Part shown: positions 1 to 7,695 of the stretch, piece by piece
Layout: each line of letters starts with the position of its first letter
How positions within the stretch are numbered: position 1 is the stretch's first letter
Source of the DNA: Bradyrhizobiaceae bacterium
GTDB lineage: Bacteria; Pseudomonadota; Alphaproteobacteria; Rhizobiales; Xanthobacteraceae
Assembly (NCBI GenBank): GCA_003105195.1
Contig: PQAH01000086.1
Span: forward strand, 2,488-38,550
DNA: 36,063 bases
Direction of reading: 5' to 3'
The notes under the pieces: model-generated
What the model was told of the DNA's origin: nothing
The model's database searches: none
What the model saw: only the letters and a program-made list of their open reading frames with translations
Translations under genes and position numbers: made by a program

Positions 1-816
1 CCGCCGCGCCGCCTGCTGCACGGCGTCGACTTGCATGAGCAGGTCCGCCATCTCGGCATCCGGCGCGCCGTCGATCGCCATGCGGCAGAGGTCGCCGATA
101 TAGCCCCGGTAGTTGCCGCCCGAATCGAGGCAGAGCAGCTCCCCCGGCTGCCATACCTGGTCCGAGGGCGCGCGGTCGAGGCTCGCGCCGAGCGTCACCA
201 GCGCGTAGTCGAAGACGAGCCCGCGGTCGGTCTCGGCGCGCCGCAGCGCCTCGATGATCTCGCGCTTGCTCTGCCCCGGCCCGTGGGTCGCGACCACGCT
301 CAGCATGGCGTCGATCACCCGCTCGGAGGCCTCGCGCAGCAGCGCGAGCTCGTCCGGCCGCTTCACGGCGCGCATGAGCTCCAGCGTGCGCTGCGCTTCC
401 ACATAGCTGGCATCGAAGCCGGCGCGCAGTGCGTCCGCCGCGTCCGCCGGCATGAAGCCATGCTCGAAGCCGATCGTCCGCGGGGCGCCCGGGAGCTTGC
501 CCAGGTATTCGACCGCGTGGCGCATCGCCGCCACGCTGCCGAGCCGCGAGTGCAGGATGTTCGGCACCCAGATCGGGTCGTTGGCGAGGGCGTTCTTCTC
601 GCTCGAGCCGACATAGGCCGCGAGGTCCGGCCGTCCCTTCGGATAGACCAGCACCGGCAGGTACCGGCTCGTCCCGATCGCGGGCATCGCCTCGTACATG
701 AAATGGGCGTGGCCGCCCGTGAGATGGCGGATGTTGTGCCCCGACGTGACCACCAGCGCGTCGATGCCGGCCCGGTCCATCAGCGCATCGAGCCTGTCGG
801 TGGAAAACGGGGGCAT
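1..816 (-). CDS. M24-family metallopeptidase (Xaa-Pro aminopeptidase-like), 3' end cut by window
   Basis: Reads leftward from an ATG at 816 and stays open to base 1, so 272 residues are seen and the C-terminus is missing. A GAGGT ribosome site lies about 8 bases upstream of the ATG. The N-terminal creatinase-like half includes HNIRHLTGGHAHFMYEA, followed by the pita-bread catalytic domain. The segment LCLDSGGNYRGYIGDLCR holds the first metal-binding aspartates of the M24 fold (D of LDSGG and D of GDLCR). The remaining metal-binding His and Glu residues would lie beyond the window. The family includes proline aminopeptidases, creatinases and ectoine hydrolases, and the substrate cannot be told from this part. 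It lies 178 bp downstream of the RND pump gene on the same strand, but palindromic repeats fill the gap, so a shared transcript is doubtful. Confidence 0.85.
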   Translation of the reverse strand, partial: MPPFSTDRLDALMDRAGIDALVVTSGHNIRHLTGGHAHFMYEAMPAIGTSRYLPVLVYPKGRPDLAAYVGSSEKNALANDPIWVPNILHSRLGSVAAMRHAVEYLGKLPGAPRTIGFEHGFMPADAADALRAGFDASYVEAQRTLELMRAVKRPDELALLREASERVIDAMLSVVATHGPGQSKREIIEALRRAETDRGLVFDYALVTLGASLDRAPSDQVWQPGELLCLDSGGNYRGYIGDLCRMAIDGAPDAEMADLLMQVDAVQQAARR

Positions 817-876
817 GACGGACCTCGCAGCGGGGCTTGGGGCGAAGATCCTATTATGGGTGAGGCGAGGCAGCGT

Positions 877-935
877 GGGCAAAGGCGCAATTCGCGGCCT
901 CGCGCGGGACACCTCGGAGTCGCGCGCCTTTGCCC
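877..935. repeat. Inverted repeat (12-bp perfect arms) between RND gene and M24 gene
   Basis: GGGCAAAGGCGC at 877-888 is the exact reverse complement of 924-935. The loop holds the words TCGCGGCCTC and ACCTCG. A related element with arms GGCAAAGGCG/CGCCTTTGCC lies at 6022-6071 and carries the same internal word. It probably terminates transcription leaving the RND operon. Confidence 0.7.
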
Positions 936-960
936 GCGCGGCGCGCCGGCGCCGTGGTCC

Positions 961-987
961 GCGTGGGCACGCTGCGCATGCCCACGC
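961..987. terminator. Strong hairpin just past the RND pump stop codon
   Basis: A 9-bp perfect stem (961-969 against 979-987, GCGTGGGCA/TGCCCACGC) encloses a 9-base loop and sits 8 bases beyond the stop codon of the leftward RND gene. No T-run follows. It may therefore act as a mRNA 3' stabiliser or as a terminator together with the 877-935 repeat. The word GCGTGGGCA recurs at 873-881. Confidence 0.5.
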
Positions 988-994
988 TGCGCCG

Positions 995-3900
995 CTACGA
1001 TGCGGCCGGCGCCTCCGCCCCCATCACCCGGTCGGCGTCGCGCATCACGACGTAGATCGCCGGGATCACCAGCACGGTGAGCAGGGTCGAGGAGGCGAGC
1101 CCGAACAGGAGCGAGATCGCCAGCCCCTGGAAGATCGGGTCGAGCAGGATGGTGGCGGCGCCGATCATGGCGGCGAGCGCGGTGAGCAAAATCGGCTTGA
1201 ACCGCACGGCGCCCGCCTCCAGCAGCACCTCGCGCAGGGTCTTCCCCGCGGCGGCGCCGTGGCGCACGAAGTCGACCAGCAGGATCGAATTGCGCACGAT
1301 GATGCCGGCGAGCGCGATGAAGCCGATCATGGAGGTCGCCGTGAACGGCGCGCCGAACAGCCAGTGGCCGATCACGATGCCGATCAGGGTGAGCGGAATC
1401 GGCGTGAGGATCACCAGCGGCAGCAGGAAGCTGCCGAACTGCGCCACCACCAGGATGTAGATGCCGACGATCGCGGCGCCGAAGGCCGCGCCCATGTCGC
1501 GGAAGGTCACGTAGGTGATCTCCCATTCGCCGTCCCAGAGCAGGGTCGGCTTCGATTCGTCGCGCGGCTGGCCGTGATAGCCGATCACGGGCTTCGGCAG
1601 CGTGCCCCAGTCGTGCGCGTCGATCTTCTTGGCGACGTCGAGCATGCCGTAGATCGGCGCCTCGTAGGCGCCGGCGAGCTCCGCCAGCACCATGTCGGCA
1701 TAATATCCGTTGCGCCGGAAGATCACGGGCGAGCCCTCCTCGCGCGCGACGTTCACCACGTCGCCGAGCTCGACCACCGTGCGGTTGCCGGGCAGCGCAT
1801 TGGCGGGCACCGGGGTCGAGGCCATGGTCTCGGTCCAGGCGAGGTCGCGCTTCGGCAGGCGCACCGCGATCTCGATCGGCCGGCGGCCCTCGCCGCGATG
1901 CGAGTAGCCGACCGAGGTTCCGGAGAGCAGCGCCTGCAGCGTGTCGTAGACGTCGCGCTGCTCCACCCCGAAGAACTCGAGCCGGTCCTGGTCGATGGAG
2001 ACGCGCAGGCGCGGGCGCGGGGCGCCGAACGAATCGTCGATGTCGACGATGTAGGGCACCGAGGCGAAGATCTTCTTCAATTCGCCCGCCACCGCGCGCC
2101 GGGTCTGCGAATCCGGGCCGTAGATCTCGGCGAGCAGCGTCGCCATCACGGGCGGGCCGGGCGGCACCTCGACCACCTTGGCGACCGCGCCCGCCGGCAG
2201 GGTCACGGCCTCGAGCCGCTCGCGCAGGTCGAGGGCGATCAGGTGGCTGGTGCGGTCGCGCTCGCCGCGCGGTGCGAGGTTGATCTGCAATTCGCCGAGC
2301 TCGGGCGCCTGCCGCAGGTAGTAGTGACGCACCAGGCCGTTGAAGTTGAACGGCGCGGCGGTGCCCGCATAGGCCTGCACCGAGCGCGCCTCGGGCAGGC
2401 CGCGGGTCGCTTCCGCGATCGCGAACAGCGCGCGCTCGGTGTCCTCGAGGCTCGCGCCCTCGGCGAGGTCGACCACCACCGCGATCTCCGACTTGTTGTC
2501 GAAGGGCAGCAGCTTCACGGTCACGCTCTTGGTCGCGAACAGCGCCATGGCGGCGAGCGTCGCGACGCCGACGCCGATCAGGAAGATCCAGGCGGCCTTG
2601 CGCGAGCGCACCACCGGCGTCGCGATCCGGCGATAGATGCGGCCCAGCGGGCCTTCCTCGTGCGCCGCATCGTGCCCGTGCACCCCGCCCGTGGGGGCGA
2701 GCCGCAGCATCAGCCAGGGCGCGACCACCATGGCGACGAAGAACGAGAACAGCATGGCGGCCGAGGCATTGGCCGGGATCGGCGCCATGTACGGGCCCAT
2801 CAGGCCCGACACGAACAGCATCGGCAGCAGCGCCGCCACCACGGTCAGCGTCGCCACGATGGTCGGATTGCCGACCTCCGCCACCGCCTCGATCGCGGCC
2901 TGCCGCCGCGGCCGGCCGTCGTTCATGCCCCAGTGGCGCGCGATGTTCTCGACCACCACGATCGCGTCGTCGACCAGGATGCCGATCGAGAAGATCAGCG
3001 CGAACAGGCTGACGCGGTTGATCGTGTAGCCCATCAGGTTGGCCGCGAACAGCGTGAGCAGGATCGTGACCGGGATCACCACCAGGGTGACCAGCGCCTC
3101 GCGCCAGCCGATCGCGAGCCAGATCAGGAGCACGATCGAGACGGTCGCCAGCGCGAGGTGGAACAGAAGCTCGTTCGCCTTCTCGTTGGCGGTCTCGCCG
3201 TAGTCGCGCGTCACCGTGATCTCGAGGTCGGCCGGCAGCAGCCGCGCCTTCACGTCGTCGAGCCGGTGCAGGATCTCCTCCGACACCACCACCGCGTTGG
3301 CGCCGGCGCGCTTGGCGAGCGCGAGGCTGACCGCGGGGGTGCGCTGCCACGTCCCGTCGGCGGCGCGCGCGTCGTTCCACACCCGGTGCTCCTGCGGGCT
3401 CGGCCCGATCACGACGGAAGCGACGTCGCGCACATAGACGGGCCGGTTGTCGCGGGTGGTGACCAGCAGCAGGCCGATGTCGGGAATGCCGCCGAGCGTC
3501 TGCCCGGCCGCCACCGTGCGGGTCGTGGCGGCGTCGCGCACCTGGCCGGCGAGGAAGCTGCGGTTGGCGTCGCGCACCTTGGCGACCAGCTGCTGCAGGG
3601 TGACGCCGTGCAGCGCGAGCTTCTCGGGGTCGGGCTCGACCCGGATCTGCTGCGGGCTGCCGCCCGAGACGTAGGTGAGGCCGACATTGTCGACCTTCAT
3701 CAGTTCGGCGCGCAGCTCGTCCGCGACCTGGTACAGGTCCTTGTCGGTCCAGCGCTGCGCCACCTCCGGCTTCGGCGACAGCGTGAGCACCACCACGGCC
3801 ACGTCGTTGATGCCGCGGCCGACGATCAGCGGCTCCGGGATGCCGACCGGGATCCGGTCCATGTTGGCGCGAATCTTCTCGTGCACCCGCAGGATCGCGT

Positions 3901-4222
3901 CCTCGGCCTTGGTGCCGACCAGGAAGCGCGCCGTCACCATCACGCGGTCGTCCTGGGTCTGGCTGTAGATGTGCTCGACCCCGTCGATGCCCTTGACGAT
4001 GGACTCGAGCGGCTTGGACACGAGCTCGACCGCGTCCGGGCCCTTCAGCCCGTCCGCCATCACGCGGATGTCCACCATGGGCACGCTGATCTGCGGCTCC
4101 TCCTCGCGCGGGATGACGAGCAGCGCGATGAGCCCGACCGCCAGCGCCGCGAACAGGAACAGGGGCGTGAGCGGCGAATTGATCGCGCCCCGGGTGAGAT
4201 GGCCGGAGATGCCGAGCTTCAT
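995..4222 (-). CDS. RND-family efflux permease (AcrB/HAE-type)
   Basis: 1075 residues, full RND permease length (typically about 1030-1080). TM1 lies near the N-terminus (LTPLFLFAALAVGLIALLVI). It is followed by the family hallmark PREEEPQISVP and a first periplasmic porter domain. TM4 carries the proton-relay pair D418-D419 in GILVDDAIVVVEN. A second TM block and porter domain follow, ending in GLASSTLLTVLVIPAIYVV. The ATG at 4222 overlaps the stop of the adaptor gene by 4 bases (ATGA), so the two are translationally coupled. It should form the inner-membrane, proton-driven part of a tripartite pump. No outer-membrane channel gene is adjacent. The substrate is unknown, but linkage to a SqrR-type regulator and a sulfide oxidoreductase suggests a compound met during sulfide or electrophile stress (inference). 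Confidence 0.95.
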   Translation of the reverse strand: MKLGISGHLTRGAINSPLTPLFLFAALAVGLIALLVIPREEEPQISVPMVDIRVMADGLKGPDAVELVSKPLESIVKGIDGVEHIYSQTQDDRVMVTARFLVGTKAEDAILRVHEKIRANMDRIPVGIPEPLIVGRGINDVAVVVLTLSPKPEVAQRWTDKDLYQVADELRAELMKVDNVGLTYVSGGSPQQIRVEPDPEKLALHGVTLQQLVAKVRDANRSFLAGQVRDAATTRTVAAGQTLGGIPDIGLLLVTTRDNRPVYVRDVASVVIGPSPQEHRVWNDARAADGTWQRTPAVSLALAKRAGANAVVVSEEILHRLDDVKARLLPADLEITVTRDYGETANEKANELLFHLALATVSIVLLIWLAIGWREALVTLVVIPVTILLTLFAANLMGYTINRVSLFALIFSIGILVDDAIVVVENIARHWGMNDGRPRRQAAIEAVAEVGNPTIVATLTVVAALLPMLFVSGLMGPYMAPIPANASAAMLFSFFVAMVVAPWLMLRLAPTGGVHGHDAAHEEGPLGRIYRRIATPVVRSRKAAWIFLIGVGVATLAAMALFATKSVTVKLLPFDNKSEIAVVVDLAEGASLEDTERALFAIAEATRGLPEARSVQAYAGTAAPFNFNGLVRHYYLRQAPELGELQINLAPRGERDRTSHLIALDLRERLEAVTLPAGAVAKVVEVPPGPPVMATLLAEIYGPDSQTRRAVAGELKKIFASVPYIVDIDDSFGAPRPRLRVSIDQDRLEFFGVEQRDVYDTLQALLSGTSVGYSHRGEGRRPIEIAVRLPKRDLAWTETMASTPVPANALPGNRTVVELGDVVNVAREEGSPVIFRRNGYYADMVLAELAGAYEAPIYGMLDVAKKIDAHDWGTLPKPVIGYHGQPRDESKPTLLWDGEWEITYVTFRDMGAAFGAAIVGIYILVVAQFGSFLLPLVILTPIPLTLIGIVIGHWLFGAPFTATSMIGFIALAGIIVRNSILLVDFVRHGAAAGKTLREVLLEAGAVRFKPILLTALAAMIGAATILLDPIFQGLAISLLFGLASSTLLTVLVIPAIYVVMRDADRVMGAEAPAAS

Positions 4223-5202
4223 GGCCGCACCAGGCGGTCGCCGGGCCTGAGGCCGGACAGGATCTCGATGCCGTCGGGCCGTTCCGGGGTCGGGGCGCTG
4301 CGGCCGGTCTGCACCGGCACGTCGGTCGCCTTGCCGTCCGCGACCTGCACCCGGGCGTAGTCGACGCCGAAGCGCGTCGTGATGAAGGCGGCCGGCACGA
4401 TGATGGCGCGGCGCTCGCCGCCCGAGACCCAGACGCGGATGCGCTCGCCGACGAAATAGTCGCCGAGGCCCTCCACCTGCGCGTCCGCGATCACGCGGCC
4501 GTCCTCGATCTGCGGATAGACCAGCTTGATCCGGCCGAAGCGCGCGCCCTCGTCCTTGAGGCTCTCGCGGTCGAGGCGCACCGGGTCGCCGGCGCGCAGG
4601 AACAGCGCGTGGCGCTCCGGCACCCGCAGGCGCAGCACGAAGTTCTGCTCGGCGACCTGGGCGATCGGCTCGCCCGCCATCACGACGGTGCCGGTGGTGA
4701 CCGGAACCTTGAGCACGCGGCCGGCGGTCGGCGCCAGCACCGCGCCCTCGGCGAGCTGCTGCGCCACCACGGCGCGCTCGGCGATGCGCGCCTGGTGCGC
4801 GTTGGTCGCGACGTTGAGCGCGGTGCGCGCCTCGTCGTACCGCGTCTTCGGGATGGTGCCGCGTCCGAACAGCTCCTCGATCCGGGTGAAATCGGTCCGC
4901 GCCTGGGCGAGCTGCGCCTCCAGCCCGGCGATCTGCGCGTCCAGCGACTTCATCTGCAGCGCGATCTTCTCGTCGCCGATATGGGCGACCACCTGGCCGC
5001 CCTTCACCTGGTCGCCTTCCTTGACGCCGAGATCGACCACCGTGCCGCCGATGCGCGCGCGCGCCGGCACCACATTGGCGCTCTCGACGGTGGCGAACAC
5101 CGCCTTCTCGTCCGTGACGGTCGCGAGCGCGACCTGGTGGATCTCCTGCGCGACCGCCGGCTGGGCGACGAGCGCGAGCGCAACGATGAGTCCGGCACGC
5201 AT
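4219..5202 (-). CDS. RND periplasmic adaptor (membrane fusion protein)
   Basis: 327 residues starting at the ATG at 5202. The open frame continues further upstream but crosses the regulator, and only this start gives a signal peptide (MRAGLIVALALVAQPAVAQ, cleavage after AVA-Q). The order is: barrel-sandwich half with GGTVVDLGVKEGDQVKGGQVV, a coiled-coil hairpin of alternating Leu/Ala/Gln (about residues 75-135), the second sandwich half with VLAPTAGRVLKVPVTTGTVV, then a beta-barrel and membrane-proximal domain. It should link the RND permease to an outer-membrane channel. The regulator's stop is 65 bases upstream and the permease start overlaps its own stop, so regulator-adaptor-permease form one leftward operon. 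This is a short, CusB/AcrA-like adaptor. No metal-binding His/Met-rich tail is present. Confidence 0.92.
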   Translation of the reverse strand: MRAGLIVALALVAQPAVAQEIHQVALATVTDEKAVFATVESANVVPARARIGGTVVDLGVKEGDQVKGGQVVAHIGDEKIALQMKSLDAQIAGLEAQLAQARTDFTRIEELFGRGTIPKTRYDEARTALNVATNAHQARIAERAVVAQQLAEGAVLAPTAGRVLKVPVTTGTVVMAGEPIAQVAEQNFVLRLRVPERHALFLRAGDPVRLDRESLKDEGARFGRIKLVYPQIEDGRVIADAQVEGLGDYFVGERIRVWVSGGERRAIIVPAAFITTRFGVDYARVQVADGKATDVPVQTGRSAPTPERPDGIEILSGLRPGDRLVRP

Positions 5203-5267
5203 GGCCTCAATCCCTGTCTGTCGAGTCGCGGAATGTGATGTCTTGTCTGTCACGGTCCCGGCTCCGG

Positions 5268-5630
5268 TCATTGACCTGCCGCAAGTGCGCGCCGCGCGCC
5301 CTTGCGGCCGCCTTTTGGCGCGGTGGAGGGAACGCCGCAATAGGACGCGTAGAGGCTCTGCACGAGCTCGCGAGCCGGCGCGCTGCCGATCGCGTACCAG
5401 ATCGTCTGCCCGTCGCGCCGGGCCGAGACCAGCCCGTCCCGGCGCAGGAGCGCGAGGTGCTGCGACACCGTGGAATCGCGGATCTTCAGCAGGTCCGCGA
5501 GTTCGCCCACCGAGCGCTCCCGCTCGATCAGCTGGCAGATGATCAGCAGCCGGTGCCGGTTCGCGAGCGCCTTGAGAAGGGCGCTCGCCTGGTCCGCCGC
5601 CGCCTGCATGTCCTGGACGTTCATTTTCAT
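5268..5630 (-). CDS. ArsR-family reactive-sulfur-sensing repressor (SqrR/BigR/YgaV type)
   Basis: 120 residues. The start is the ATG at 5630, because the open frame further upstream overlaps the divergent gene. A winged helix-turn-helix includes RDSTVSQHLALLRRDGLV (residues 51-68). There are two cysteines, C32 (LLIICQL) and C98 (ASYCGV), 66 residues apart. As I recall, SqrR (C41/C107) and BigR (C42/C108) have the same 66-residue spacing, where the pair is bridged by polysulfide to release DNA. The C-terminal tail is basic (PKGGRKGARRA). It heads the adaptor/RND operon and is divergent from DUF2892 and sqr, matching the genomic setting of this subfamily. The ATG has no ribosome site and lies only 7 bases past a near-consensus -10 box, so the mRNA is probably leaderless. 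Confidence 0.92.
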   Translation of the reverse strand: MKMNVQDMQAAADQASALLKALANRHRLLIICQLIERERSVGELADLLKIRDSTVSQHLALLRRDGLVSARRDGQTIWYAIGSAPARELVQSLYASYCGVPSTAPKGGRKGARRALAAGQ

Positions 5631-5632
5631 AG

Positions 5633-5661
5633 TTGCGTATATACGAAGATGCGAATATATA
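5633..5661 (+). promoter_or_regulatory. Rightward sigma70-type promoter for DUF2892-sqr
   Basis: TTGCGT (5633-5638), a 17-base spacer, then TATATA (5656-5661). Transcription would start near 5668, giving a roughly 68-base leader before the DUF2892 gene. It overlaps the opposing promoter almost completely. Confidence 0.6.
5634..5660. promoter_or_regulatory. Probable operator of the SqrR/BigR-type regulator
   Basis: A perfect 10-bp palindrome CGTATATACG (5636-5645) lies inside two direct copies of TGCG(T/A)ATATA (5634-5643 and 5650-5659), offset by 16 bases. It also contains ATAC-N8-GAAT (5641-5656), one mismatch from the ATTC-N8-GAAT core I recall for SqrR. One dimer bound here would cover both divergent promoters. 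Confidence 0.6.
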
Positions 5662-5666
5662 GTCAA
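5638..5666 (-). promoter_or_regulatory. Leftward sigma70-type promoter for the regulator-RND operon
   Basis: On the minus strand TTGACT (5666-5661), a 17-base spacer, then TATATA (5643-5638). Only 7 bases separate the -10 box from the ATG at 5630, so the predicted start site falls at or next to the initiation codon. This implies a leaderless message, consistent with the lack of a Shine-Dalgarno sequence. Confidence 0.65.
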
Positions 5667-5735
5667 CACCAGCCGGCGACCGGCCCGCCCCGGAAGGGCG
5701 GAACGGCCTCGGCCCGAATGACAAGGAGCACTTCG

Positions 5736-5969
5736 ATGAACCTCGACCGCGCGATCTTCCGAATGGCCGGCATCATGATCCTGACGAGCGTCACGCTCGG
5801 CTGGCTGGTCAGCCCCTACTGGCTGCTGCTCGCCGCCTTCGTCGGCGCCAACCTGCTGCAGTCCAGTTTCACCGGCTTCTGCCCGGCCGCCACGATCTTC
5901 CACAAGCTGGGGCTCAAGCCCGGCGCCGCCTTCACGTGCGGCGCGCCGCGCGCCGGGGCGTCGGTTTGA
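5736..5969 (+). CDS. DUF2892 (YgaP transmembrane-type) inner-membrane protein
   Basis: 77 residues with an AAGGAG ribosome site at 5723-5728. There are two hydrophobic segments (about residues 9-25 and 27-43), then the cysteine-bearing tail TGFCPAATIFHKLGL with C49 and a second cysteine, C68. DUF2892 is the membrane module fused to rhodanese in YgaP and is often found alone next to SqrR/BigR/YgaV regulators and sulfide-oxidising enzymes. The paired cysteines suggest a role in sulfane-sulfur handling at the membrane, though the family's biochemical function is unsettled. It is divergent from the regulator and the first gene of the rightward unit leading to sqr, 241 bp downstream. A second DUF2892 gene lies at 11119-11328. 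Confidence 0.88.
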   Translation: MNLDRAIFRMAGIMILTSVTLGWLVSPYWLLLAAFVGANLLQSSFTGFCPAATIFHKLGLKPGAAFTCGAPRAGASV

Positions 5970-5983
5970 TCCAGCGCATGGCG

Positions 5984-6003
5984 GATCAGCCCCGGTGCTG
6001 ATC
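5984..6003. other. Small hairpin after DUF2892 gene
   Basis: GATCAGC (5984-5990) pairs with GCTGATC (5997-6003) across a 6-base loop, 15 bases past the stop. No T-run follows, so it may only attenuate transcription into sqr. Confidence 0.35.
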
Positions 6004-6021
6004 GTGTAAGGCTTGCCGGGC

Positions 6022-6071
6022 GGCAAAGGCGGGGACCTCGCGGCCTCTCGGGGCCCGGTCGCGCCTTTGCC
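6022..6071. repeat. Inverted repeat upstream of sqr, related to 877-935
   Basis: GGCAAAGGCG (6022-6031) and CGCCTTTGCC (6062-6071) are perfect 10-bp arms. The loop contains TCGCGGCCTC, as does the 877-935 element, so the two belong to one dispersed family. Confidence 0.65.
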
Positions 6072-6210
6072 CAGGCCCGATCGGTTCGACCGCGGGGTGC
6101 GATGCCGTGCGGTGCGCCCAATAGTTCCGGATCTCCCCCGTGATCCGTCCACTGCCATTGGCAATCCAAGGGCCCGGCCCACGGGCCGCGACCACCCACA
6201 GGAGGTACAG

Positions 6211-7491
6211 ATGTCGCATATCGTCGTGCTCGGCGGGGGAATCGGCGGAGTGTCCTGCGCCTACGAGCTCAAGCAGGCGGCCCGCAAGGAGGACCGCGTC
6301 ACCCTCGTCTCCGACAAGCCGCTGTTCCAGTTCACGCCCTCCAATCCCTGGGTGGCCGTGAAGTGGCGATCCAAGTCGGACATCACCATCGACCTCGCCA
6401 CCGTGATGCCGAAGCATGGCATCGCATTCTCCGCCGCCGGCGCGGCCCGCGTCCACCCGGAGGAGAACCGCGTCGAGCTCGGCGACGGCTCCTCGCTCAC
6501 CTACGACTACCTGGTGGTCGCCACCGGACCGGAGCTCGCCTTCGACGAAATCGAGGGTCTGGGCCCCGAGCGCAACACCCAGTCGGTGTGCGACGTCGAC
6601 CATGCGACCCTCGCCAACGAGCGCTGGGAGGCCTTCTGCAAGGATCCGGGCCCGATCGTGGTCGGTGCCGTGCAGGGCGCTTCCTGCTTCGGCCCGGCCT
6701 ACGAGTTCGCCATGATCATGGACACGGACCTGCGCCGTCGCCGCATCCGCGACAAGGTGCCCATGACCTTCGTCACGGCCGAGCCCTATGTGGGCCATCT
6801 CGGCGTCGGCGGCGTCGGCGACACCAAGGGTGTGCTCGAGTCCGAGATGCGCCAGCGCCACATCAAGTGGGTCACCAATGCCAAGGTCGACAAGGTCGAG
6901 GCCGAGGCGATGCATGTGACCGAGTTCGACGAGGACGGCAAGCCGAGGAAGACCCACGCACTGCCGTTCAAGTATTCGGCCATGATCCCGGCCTTCCGCG
7001 GCATCGCCGCGCTGCGCGGCCTCGAGGGCCTGGTCAATCCGCGCGGCTTCATCCTGGTGGACAAGCACCAGCGCAACCCGAAATACCGCAACGTGTTCGG
7101 CGTCGGCGTCTGCATCGCGATTCCGCCGCTTGAGCAGACCCCGGTCCCGGTCGGCGTGCCGAAGACCGGCTACATGATCGAGTCCATGGTCACGGCGACC
7201 GCGCTCAACATCGGCCAGCTGGTGCGCGGCCAGGAGCCGAGCCACGAGGCCACCTGGAACGCGATCTGCCTCGCCGACTTCGGCGATTCGGGCGTCGCCT
7301 TCGTCGCCATGCCGCAGAACCCGCCGCGCAACGTCAACTGGGCCTCGAGCGGGCGCTGGGTGCACGTCGCCAAGGTCGCCTTCGAGAAGTACTTCCTGCA
7401 CAAGGTCCGTGCCGGCACCACCGAGCCCTACTACGAGAAGGCCGTGATGCGCTTCCTCGCCATCGGCAAGATCAAGCATCCGGCGGCGTGA
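6211..7491 (+). CDS. sqr: Sulfide:quinone oxidoreductase (type I-like)
   Basis: 426 residues. The ATG is preceded by AGGAGG at 6200-6205. The N-terminal FAD-binding motif is IVVLGGGIGGVSCAYEL (residues 4-20) and a second dinucleotide-fold glycine motif is VVATGPELAF. Three cysteines, C127 (SVCDVD), C159 (VQGASCFGPAYEF) and C353 (WNAICLADFGD), line up with the catalytic C128, C160 and C356 I recall for the Acidithiobacillus ferrooxidans enzyme. The conserved quinone-end region TPVPVGVPKTGYM and the amphipathic C-terminal VAFEKYFLHKVRAG are also present. It oxidises H2S to sulfane sulfur or polysulfide, passing electrons to quinone at the cytoplasmic membrane. It follows the DUF2892 gene and is divergent from the sulfur-sensing regulator, so induction by reactive sulfur is expected. 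All three key cysteines are intact. Confidence 0.95.
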   Translation: MSHIVVLGGGIGGVSCAYELKQAARKEDRVTLVSDKPLFQFTPSNPWVAVKWRSKSDITIDLATVMPKHGIAFSAAGAARVHPEENRVELGDGSSLTYDYLVVATGPELAFDEIEGLGPERNTQSVCDVDHATLANERWEAFCKDPGPIVVGAVQGASCFGPAYEFAMIMDTDLRRRRIRDKVPMTFVTAEPYVGHLGVGGVGDTKGVLESEMRQRHIKWVTNAKVDKVEAEAMHVTEFDEDGKPRKTHALPFKYSAMIPAFRGIAALRGLEGLVNPRGFILVDKHQRNPKYRNVFGVGVCIAIPPLEQTPVPVGVPKTGYMIESMVTATALNIGQLVRGQEPSHEATWNAICLADFGDSGVAFVAMPQNPPRNVNWASSGRWVHVAKVAFEKYFLHKVRAGTTEPYYEKAVMRFLAIGKIKHPAA

Positions 7492-7541
7492 CGTGTCCTC
7501 GGGCTGCACCAGGCAGCTGTGAAATACCCGGAAAGGCGTGG

Positions 7542-7564
7542 ATGCCCGGCACAAGGCCGGGCAT
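7542..7564. repeat. REP-like palindrome at convergent junction sqr / CMD
   Basis: ATGCCCGGC (7542-7550) pairs perfectly with GCCGGGCAT (7556-7564) around ACAAG. It is a compact repeat of the kind scattered through alphaproteobacterial intergenic DNA. It lies 51 bases past the sqr stop, between convergent genes, so it may end transcription from both sides. Confidence 0.65.
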
Positions 7565-7695
7565 GACGCCCAGGGTACAGGGCGCCCGTGTCCCACCCGT
7601 CACGGGCGGGCCTGTCCCGGTTGCGGGCCGATCCGCTGCCGAGCGCAAAGGCCGATGCGGGGGGTCTCGTCACGCGCGGCCGCCACGATCGAGGC

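Noticed and set aside
698-4360. A 1220-codon open frame on the plus strand, and other long frames antisense to the RND gene (31-1080 plus, 780-3380 minus)
   Set aside because: They lie opposite or out of frame with a full-length RND permease and an M24 peptidase carrying clear family motifs. Their translations are His/Arg/Asp/Ala-rich low-complexity text typical of GC-rich shadow frames.
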